DNA of 46,157 bases, from positions 1 to 46,157 of the forward strand of contig NZ_BDJE01000003.1 in the NCBI RefSeq assembly GCF_002117935.1. The letters run 5' to 3'. The position numbers and the translations under genes are program-made. The notes under the pieces were generated by a model. It did no database searches and had not been told where the DNA came from. It saw only the letters and a list, made by a program, of their open reading frames with translations. Origin of the DNA: Nocardioides sp. PD653-B2. GTDB taxonomy: Bacteria; Actinomycetota; Actinomycetes; Propionibacteriales; Nocardioidaceae. Below are positions 41,402 to 46,157 of this stretch, in pieces. How positions within the stretch are numbered: the first letter of the stretch is position 1; every line of letters begins with the position of its first letter.

Positions 41402-42580
41402 ATGACCAAGGCGCCTCGCATCGACTGGATCCTGCTGCTGGCCGTGCTCGGCCTGGTCACGCTCGGCAGTCTGCTCGTCTGGTCGGCGACCACGCACCGC
41501 GACGACCTCACCGGCGGCGACCCCACGGCGTACCTCAAGAAGCAGCTGGTCAACGTCGCCATCGGCCTGGTGCTGATGGTGATCGTGCTGGCGACCGACC
41601 ACCGGTGGGTGCGGATCGTCGCGCCGTTCGTCTACCTCGGCTCGGTCATCGGCCTGGTGATGGTGCTGATGATGGGCTCCACGATCAACGGGTCCCGCTC
41701 CTGGCTGGAGCTCGGCGGCATGTCGATCCAGCCCTCGGAGTTCGCCAAGCTCGCGGTCGTCATCGGCATGGCGCTGTGGGTGGCCGAGCGCGCCGACGTA
41801 CGGCGTGGGCGCTCCCCGGGATCTGGGGGAGGCGGCAGCGCCGGCGACGTGATCGGGATGCTCGCCATCGCGGGGCTGCCGGCGGCCCTGATCCTGCTCC
41901 AGCCCGACCTGGGCACCATGCTCGTGCTGTCCGCGACCGTCTTCGGCGTGCTCGCGGTCTCCGGAGCCCCCCGTCGCTGGCTGGCGCTGCTCGCGGCCGG
42001 CGGCGTGACCGCGGCCGCGGCGGCCATCGCGGGTGGCGTGCTCAAGCAGTACCAGGTCGACCGCTTCCTCGCCTTCACGAACCCGGACCTCGACCCGCGC
42101 GGCGCCGGTTACAACGTCGAGCAGGCCCGGATCGCGGTCGGCAACGGCGGGCTCTTCGGGCAGGGCCTCTTCGACGGTTCCCAGACTCGCGCGGGCTTCG
42201 TGCCCGAACAGCACACCGACTTCGTCTTCACCGTCGCGGGGGAGGAGCTCGGCCTGCTCGGCGCCGGCGTGCTGATCGCCCTGCTGGCCGTGGTGATCTG
42301 GCGTGCGCTGACCATCGCCTCCCACACCGACGACGTCTTCGGCCGTCTCGCCGCGGCCGGCATCGCCTGCTGGTTCGGCTTCCAGGCCTTCCAGAACGTC
42401 GGGATGTGCCTGGGCATCATGCCGGTGACCGGCGTACCCCTGCCGTTCGTGTCGTACGGCGGCAGCTCGATGTTCGCCGGCATGCTCGCCATCGGCCTGC
42501 TGCAGAACATCCACCTGCGCTCGACCGCGACGCTCCCGACCCGCTACACGATGCCGGTGCGGGTGCTCGCCTCGCGCTAG
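41402..42580 (+). CDS. rodA: Peptidoglycan polymerase RodA (SEDS family)
   Basis: A 392-aa SEDS glycosyltransferase with about ten membrane helices that polymerises lipid II in the elongasome. Signatures: G-S-R-S-W-L-E-L-G-G-M-S-I-Q-P-S-E-F-A-K-L, L-Q-P-D-L-G-T-M-L-V, E-Q-H-T-D-F-V-F-T-V-A-G-E-E-L-G and P-L-P-F-V-S-Y-G-G-S-S. Loop 4 contains the conserved acidic region. ATG 41402 is 1 nt after the mrdA stop. The final stop TAG shares the palindromic CTAG (42577-42580) with the convergent XRE gene. Last gene of the mre operon. Confidence 0.95.
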   Translation: MTKAPRIDWILLLAVLGLVTLGSLLVWSATTHRDDLTGGDPTAYLKKQLVNVAIGLVLMVIVLATDHRWVRIVAPFVYLGSVIGLVMVLMMGSTINGSRSWLELGGMSIQPSEFAKLAVVIGMALWVAERADVRRGRSPGSGGGGSAGDVIGMLAIAGLPAALILLQPDLGTMLVLSATVFGVLAVSGAPRRWLALLAAGGVTAAAAAIAGGVLKQYQVDRFLAFTNPDLDPRGAGYNVEQARIAVGNGGLFGQGLFDGSQTRAGFVPEQHTDFVFTVAGEELGLLGAGVLIALLAVVIWRALTIASHTDDVFGRLAAAGIACWFGFQAFQNVGMCLGIMPVTGVPLPFVSYGGSSMFAGMLAIGLLQNIHLRSTATLPTRYTMPVRVLASR

Positions 42581-42801
42581 CGCTGCTCGAGCTCGAACAG
42601 GTCGCCCGGCTGGCAGTCCAGGGCCTCACAGAGCGCGGTCAACGTCGAGAAGCGCACCGCCTTGGCGCGCTGGTTCTTCAGGATGCTGAGGTTGACGATC
42701 GTCACGCCGATCCGGTCGGCGAGGGCGGTCAGCGTCATGCCGCGCGCGGCGAGGAGCTCGTCGAGGCGACAGACGATGCGGTGCGGCTCCTCGACCGGCA
42801 T
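42577..42801 (-). CDS. XRE/Cro-CI-type HTH regulator (YozG-like)
   Basis: A 74-aa single-domain DNA-binding protein. The helix-turn-helix is M-T-L-T-A-L-A-D-R-I-G-V-T-I-V-N-L-S-I-L at about 22-41, followed by R-F-S-T-L-T-A-L-C-E-A-L-D-C-Q-P-G-D-L-F. This K-N-Q-R-A-K-A-V-R form is the small YozG-type regulator that accompanies DUF2975 membrane proteins. ATG 42801 overlaps the DUF2975 stop by one base, so the two are co-translated. The strong palindrome upstream of the DUF2975 gene is the likely operator for autoregulation. Confidence 0.9.
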   Translation of the reverse strand: MPVEEPHRIVCRLDELLAARGMTLTALADRIGVTIVNLSILKNQRAKAVRFSTLTALCEALDCQPGDLFELEQR

Positions 42802-43388
42802 CAGACCAGGCCCTCGGTGTCGTCGCGCAGCTGCGTGCCGATGCGGAACGCCTCGGCGATGACCCGCACGACCAGCGCGATGACGAGCCAGAGGGCGACG
42901 GCGGCGACGTCGGGTCCGCCGGTCTCGAGGCGGGGCTGCGCGACCGCGAGCACCTCGCTGTCCGCGAAGGCGGCCGCGAGGGGCACGACGATCGCGGCGA
43001 CCGCGATCACCGCCGAGACCACGCGCAGTCGGCGTGCGCTCGAGTCGAAGAACGGCTGTCCGGCGTCGGTCTCGTGGAAGACCCGCAGCAGCATGAACCC
43101 GATGGCCGCCACCGCGAGCGCGAGCAGCACGGTCGGGAGCAGGGACTCCACCCAGAGCTGGGTGGAAGCGTGGTCCAGATCGACCCGGACGGCGCTCTCG
43201 TAGACGTACACACCGCGTTGCCGGAGACCCACCCGGTCCCCGTCGGCCACGTCGATCGAGCGGCTGAGCACTCCGTCGCCCACGGCGTTCGCGATCTGGA
43301 GGAACACCACGAGCAGGCCGAAGAGCACCATGCAGCGCAGGGCTCCGCGCAGGAGGACGCGCTGGGTCCGGGTGATGCCGACGGCCAT
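42801..43388 (-). CDS. DUF2975 membrane protein
   Basis: A 195-aa protein with four membrane helices (about 13-33, 78-100, 118-140 and 155-175) and an extracytoplasmic loop of about 45 residues after the first. The stretch L-L-R-V-F-H-E-T-D-A-G-Q-P-F-F-D-S-S-A-R-R-L-R is typical of the DUF2975 (YoaS-like) family, always paired with a small XRE regulator. ATG 43388 is preceded by GGGAG 6 nt away. Function is unknown; the pair behaves like a small membrane-signal/regulator unit. The promoter region is unusually AT-rich for this genome. Confidence 0.85.
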   Translation of the reverse strand: MAVGITRTQRVLLRGALRCMVLFGLLVVFLQIANAVGDGVLSRSIDVADGDRVGLRQRGVYVYESAVRVDLDHASTQLWVESLLPTVLLALAVAAIGFMLLRVFHETDAGQPFFDSSARRLRVVSAVIAVAAIVVPLAAAFADSEVLAVAQPRLETGGPDVAAVALWLVIALVVRVIAEAFRIGTQLRDDTEGLV

Positions 43389-43398
43389 GACCACTCCC

Positions 43399-43436
43399 GT
43401 TGTTATCGACGTTCGATAACAACGATAAACGATAAC
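43399..43436 (-). promoter_or_regulatory. Operator of the DUF2975/XRE pair: 11-bp palindrome plus direct repeats
   Basis: GTTGTTATCGA (43399-43409) and TCGATAACAAC (43413-43423) form a perfect 11-bp inverted repeat with a 3-nt centre. Two more CGATAA-type repeats follow to 43436 (CGATAAAC, CGATAAC). It lies 11 nt upstream of ATG 43388 and is the most AT-rich stretch in the window. Confidence 0.7.
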
Positions 43437-43443
43437 TTCGGAT

Positions 43444-44547
43444 TCAGGGCTGGATCGACAAGAAGATGTACGACGCGAGCAGCACCAGGTGCACACCACC
43501 GGCCAGCGGCTTCGCGCGCCCGGGCACGACGGTCAGCACCGCGACGATCACGGTGATGAAGAGCAGCACGATCTGCATCGGCTCGAGGCCGAGCGCCAGG
43601 GGACCGTCGAGCCAGATCGATGCCAGCGCGATCGTGGGGATCGTCAGGCCGATGGACGCCATCGCCGACCCGTAGGCGAGGTTGAGGCTGATCTGGACGT
43701 CGTTGCGCGCGGCCGCGCGCACCGCGGCGATCGACTCGGGCAGCAGCACCAGCAGCGCGATCACCACACCGACGAAGGCGTGCGGGAAGCCGACCGCCGC
43801 GACCGCGTCCTCGATCGGCGTCGACTCGACCTTCGCGAGGCCGACGACGGCGACCAGCGCGACCACGAGCAGGCCCAGGCTGGTGAGCGCCGCCCGGCTG
43901 CTCGGCGGATCGGCGTGGCCGTCGTGGTCGTCGTCGCGTGGTCCGGGTCCGGTGTCGACGGGCAGGAAGAAGTCGCGGTGCCGCACGGTCTGGGTGAAGA
44001 CGAACATCCCGTACAGCACGAGCGACGCCACCGCCGCGAACGCGAGCTGCGACGCCGTGAACTCCGCACCGGGCGAGCTGGTCGTGAACCGGGGCAGCAC
44101 CAGCGTCACGCTTGCGAGCGCGATGACCGTGGCCAGCGCCGACCCGGTGCCCTCGGGGTTGAACACGGCGAGGTGGTGCTTGATCGCGCCCACGACGAGC
44201 GCCAGGCCGACGATGCCGTTGACGCTGATCATCACTGCGGCGAAGACCGTGTCCCGCGCCAGCGTCGAGGTGTCCTTGTCGCCGGTGACCATCAGCGTGA
44301 CGATCAGCGCCACCTCGATCACCGTCACCGCGACCGCCAGCAGCAGCGACCCGAACGGTTCGCCCACCCGGTGCGCGACCACCTCCGCGTGGTGGACCGC
44401 CGCCAGAACGGCGGCGACGAGGAACACCGCGATCACCGCCGCGACCACGGGGCCCGGGTGCCGGCCCCAGGCAGCGACCAGGACGACGGCAGCCAGGATC
44501 GGGGCCAGGGTCGTCCACGTGAACCGGCCGCTGGTCGGTGAGCTCAT
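43444..44547 (-). CDS. ChaA-type Ca2+(Na+)/H+ antiporter
   Basis: A 367-aa membrane exchanger with about eleven helices. The two family repeats are visible: V-G-E-P-F-G-S-L-L-L-A-V-A-V-T-V-I-E-V-A-L-I in the first half and A-L-L-V-L-L-P-E-S-I-A-A-V-R-A-A in the second, with the acidic residues that carry the cation. A His/Asp-rich cytoplasmic loop (R-D-D-D-H-D-G-H-A-D) lies between the halves and may sense metal. ATG 44547 lies 6 nt after TAGGGT on the minus strand. Cation choice (Ca2+, Na+ or K+) cannot be read from the sequence. Stands alone, upstream of nothing obvious. Confidence 0.9.
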   Translation of the reverse strand: MSSPTSGRFTWTTLAPILAAVVLVAAWGRHPGPVVAAVIAVFLVAAVLAAVHHAEVVAHRVGEPFGSLLLAVAVTVIEVALIVTLMVTGDKDTSTLARDTVFAAVMISVNGIVGLALVVGAIKHHLAVFNPEGTGSALATVIALASVTLVLPRFTTSSPGAEFTASQLAFAAVASLVLYGMFVFTQTVRHRDFFLPVDTGPGPRDDDHDGHADPPSSRAALTSLGLLVVALVAVVGLAKVESTPIEDAVAAVGFPHAFVGVVIALLVLLPESIAAVRAAARNDVQISLNLAYGSAMASIGLTIPTIALASIWLDGPLALGLEPMQIVLLFITVIVAVLTVVPGRAKPLAGGVHLVLLASYIFLSIQP

Positions 44548-44553
44548 GCCCGA

Positions 44554-44559
44554 ACCCTA
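44554..44559 (-). promoter_or_regulatory. -10 element of the chaA-type gene (leaderless)
   Basis: TAGGGT on the minus strand ends 6 nt before ATG 44547. Same hexamer and spacing as clpP1. Confidence 0.5.
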
Positions 44560-44581
44560 CGGACCGGGCAACGGCGCCGGC

Positions 44582-45832
44582 CTATATGCGTCGGGTGAAG
44601 CTGATCTTCCCGTCTGGTTGCTGGGTGGTGGTGTAGCTGGGGTCGTGGGCTCGGGTGTGGTGTTTGGGGCACAGCAGCCTGCCGTCCTTGGCGCTGGTGC
44701 CTCCGCCCTTCGACCAGGGGTGGTCGTGGTGGGCGTGGCAGAGTCCGGGTGGCCAGTCGCAGCCGGTGGCGGTGCAGCCCTGGTCTCGGAGGGCCATGGC
44801 GATGCGCATGGGGGTGGTGTGGAAGCGGGTCTTGCGGCCGACATCGAGGACTTCGGAGGGTCCGCCGAGGACGGCGGGGATGATGCCGGCTTCGCAGGCC
44901 AGGCGGCGGGCGAGTCCGGGGGAGATGCGCTCACCGGTGTCCAGGTGGGCTGCCTGGAGGCGGCCTTCCAGGGCGTCGAGGGTCATGGTCACGACCACGG
45001 TGGCGTTCAGCCCGCCGGCGTTCGGGAGCTGGTCGACCGGGTAGCGCTGGATGAGCTCGGCGAACGCCCGGCCCATGCGTTCGGGTCCCGGTCGTCGCTC
45101 ACCGAGCGGGCCCTGGGCTGCTTGGTGCTTGGGGGCGGCCAGGGCGAGGAGTGCCTTCTTGAGCATGGCGCCGGTCAGGGCGTCGAGGGTGAACCGGCCG
45201 TGCACGCGGCCGTGGCCGTCCTCGGCCATCGTGAACCGCAACGACTCCTGGGCCGCACGTTCTTCGCGTTCGAGCAGTTTCGCTTCGCGGGCGTCGGCCT
45301 GATCGGGGGCGATGACCTCGAACAGCCGCCGCCCGAGGATCCGCAGCGTCTTCGCGTCGTGGTGGGCGGCTTCGGCGACCAGGTGCCGCTCCGCTTGCTC
45401 GACCAAAGCGGTGTCCAGGTCGGCGGGGAGCTGCTCGACCGCGGCCACGATGACCTGCGCCTGCTCCACCACGAGATCACCGGCGGCGAGAGCGACCCGG
45501 ACCGGTTCATGACCAGCACTCAACGCGGTCGCGAGACCCATCTGCCGGATCGCCTCACGGCGGGTCTGGTTGGTGGCGTGCGCCCACCACACCGCGGTCG
45601 AGGTCGCGCCGGAGGCCTCGCCCACGGCGGCGTCGTCGGCGTGGGCGGCGACGCGGAGCTCGAGCTCGGTGATGCTGGCTTTCAGACCCGCGAGCGAGGT
45701 CAGCGTGGCGGCGGTTTCGTCGCGGTCCATCGACCAGACGCTGGCGTCGGCGAGGTCGGCGACCTGGGCGCGCATTCCCACCACGGCACGGGAGATCACG
45801 TGTCGTGGTGGGGTGTGCGTGGTGGTCGCCAT
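44582..45832 (-). CDS. DUF222 / HNH endonuclease domain protein (13E12-type)
   Basis: A 416-aa protein. Residues about 20-310 are the helical DUF222 region, with L-E-L-R-V-A-A-H-A and A-K-L-L-E-R-E-E-R. The C-terminal HNH domain has C-T-A-T-G-C-D-W-P-P, C-H-A-H-H-D-H-P-W-S-K-G-G-G-T and L-L-C-P-K-H-H-T-R-A-H-D. These proteins are multi-copy in actinobacteria and often considered relics of a selfish or mobile family; no biochemical role is settled. ATG 45832 was chosen over GTG 45841 (3 codons upstream); neither has a clear Shine-Dalgarno sequence. Upstream are a TCCACAGG inverted pair and dispersed repeats. Confidence 0.88.
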   Translation of the reverse strand: MATTTHTPPRHVISRAVVGMRAQVADLADASVWSMDRDETAATLTSLAGLKASITELELRVAAHADDAAVGEASGATSTAVWWAHATNQTRREAIRQMGLATALSAGHEPVRVALAAGDLVVEQAQVIVAAVEQLPADLDTALVEQAERHLVAEAAHHDAKTLRILGRRLFEVIAPDQADAREAKLLEREERAAQESLRFTMAEDGHGRVHGRFTLDALTGAMLKKALLALAAPKHQAAQGPLGERRPGPERMGRAFAELIQRYPVDQLPNAGGLNATVVVTMTLDALEGRLQAAHLDTGERISPGLARRLACEAGIIPAVLGGPSEVLDVGRKTRFHTTPMRIAMALRDQGCTATGCDWPPGLCHAHHDHPWSKGGGTSAKDGRLLCPKHHTRAHDPSYTTTQQPDGKISFTRRI

Positions 45833-45876
45833 ACCGTTCACTCAAGCAGGGACCACCGACAGTCAGGCCCTGAAAT

Positions 45877-45938
45877 CCTGTGGATATCGGGGGTCTGGGG
45901 TCACGGTCTGGTAACAGTGTTTCGCCTTTGTCCACAGG
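45877..45938. promoter_or_regulatory. Inverted CCTGTGGA/TCCACAGG pair upstream of the DUF222 gene
   Basis: CCTGTGGA (45877-45884) and TCCACAGG (45931-45938) are 8-bp inverted arms with 46 nt between. The right one contains TTGTCCACA (45928-45936), identical to the DnaA box consensus I recall for actinobacteria; the left contains TGTGGATAT, a near match. Regulatory meaning is unknown. Confidence 0.4.
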
Positions 45939-45955
45939 GGTTCGGAGAGAGCATC

Positions 45956-45992
45956 GGTGGTTGAGGAGGTTGCGCAGCAACCGTCTCGAAAC
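45956..45992 (-). repeat. Dispersed structured repeat, copy 1 (inverted)
   Basis: Read on the minus strand: GTTTCGAGAC, then stem-loop GGTTGC-TGC-GCAACC, then TCCTCAACCACC. Same frame of conserved arms as copies 2 and 3, with a different stem. Confidence 0.75.
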
Positions 45993-46026
45993 TTCCGCAG
46001 CCCACGCGCCTGTCTGGGTCCCCGGG

Positions 46027-46061
46027 GTTTCGAGACAGGACTTCGTCCTTCCTCAACCACC
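46027..46061 (+). repeat. Dispersed structured repeat, copy 2
   Basis: GTTTCGAGAC, then stem-loop AGGAC-TTC-GTCCT, then TCCTCAACCACC, followed by GGTGGGCCGGG. Starts 47 nt before copy 3. Confidence 0.75.
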
Positions 46062-46073
46062 GGTGGGCCGGGG

Positions 46074-46111
46074 GTTTCGAGACGGGCGCCAGGGCGCCTT
46101 CCTCAACCACC
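46074..46111 (+). repeat. Dispersed structured repeat, copy 3
   Basis: GTTTCGAGAC, then stem-loop GGCGCC-AG-GGCGCC with a flanking G-T pair, then TCCTCAACCACC, followed again by GGTGGGCCGGG. Confidence 0.75.
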
Positions 46112-46157
46112 GGTGGGCCGGGAAGCGACCGCACCCACCCGCCCGCCGTACCCGCGT

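Larger units (their letters stand above)
45842..46157. other. Gene-free right edge (316 nt)
   Basis: Holds the DUF222 upstream region, the TCCACAGG inverted pair and three structured repeats. The last 35 nt (46123-46157) show nothing recognisable before the window ends. Confidence 0.6.

Noticed and set aside
45877..45938. Chromosomal replication origin
   Set aside because: Only two DnaA-like boxes, no AT-rich unwinding element, and none of dnaA, dnaN or rpmH nearby.
46027..46122. CRISPR array
   Set aside because: Two direct 47-nt-spaced copies whose variable part is self-complementary rather than a unique spacer; no cas genes.

Overview
The window is high-GC (roughly 70% by eye) actinobacterial chromosome, most likely Nocardioidaceae (Nocardioides-like). 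The support is the gene order rpiB - Fpg/Nei glycosylase - tRNA-Gly - tRNA-Pro - tig ... clpP1 - clpP2 - clpX / valS - folC - DUF4233 - ndk ... mreB - mreC - mreD - mrdA - rodA. As I recall it, this is the conserved order of Streptomyces, and its rpiB-to-clpX part that of Mycobacterium. DUF222/HNH (13E12-type) genes lie at both window edges, and Nocardioides-style dispersed repeats lie at the right edge. No plasmid, phage, IS or CRISPR signature was seen.

Layout. 1-500: tail of a DUF222/HNH gene and a methyltransferase remnant. 500-4300: DUF2568 protein, HSL-type esterase, rpiB, an Fpg/Nei glycosylase with a C-run frameshift, and a membrane SpoIIE/PP2C phosphatase. 4400-7680: two tRNAs, trigger factor, and a transmembrane Ser/Thr kinase. 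7690-21965 (all minus strand): a type VII-secretion-like locus. 22050-23700: a PGAP1-like hydrolase and an SRPBCC protein. 23760-31020: Clp protease genes, valS and folC. 31009-33093: a divergent MocR regulator / PNPOx-like pair. 33104-36717: ndk and a second WXG/EspC-like cassette with a hydrolase and a lipoprotein. 36830-42580: the rod-shape operon. 42577-44547: an XRE/DUF2975 pair and a ChaA antiporter. 44582-46157: a DUF222/HNH gene and a cluster of structured repeats.

The most interesting part is the minus-strand locus. In transcription order it encodes an FHA-like protein; a WXG100 protein; a 540-aa WXG100-like protein carrying peptidoglycan-binding, lysozyme-like and EF-hand modules; a second WXG100 protein; and an EssC/EccC-like ATPase with ubiquitin-like and FHA N-termini. 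Then come a membrane-anchored propeller/FN3 protein, a MoxR ATPase, a DUF58 protein and a transglutaminase-fold membrane protein. That last protein has lost its whole Cys-His-Asp triad. Canonical EccB/D/E and mycosin genes are absent. Two WXG promoters carry the same two-block element at identical spacing, and a 15-bp hairpin separates the first WXG100 gene from the rest. A transmembrane kinase lies convergent with the locus and a PP2C phosphatase lies close by, so phospho-FHA control is plausible. The second cassette (33580-36717) puts further WXG-like proteins next to the mre operon. Both cassettes interrupt otherwise conserved core gene order, and both look directed at the cell envelope.

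About ten housekeeping genes start 6-7 nt after a (T/C)ANNNT hexamer, which suggests leaderless transcripts. The secretion genes instead carry clear Shine-Dalgarno sequences. All functions are inferred from motifs read by eye; no database search was run.
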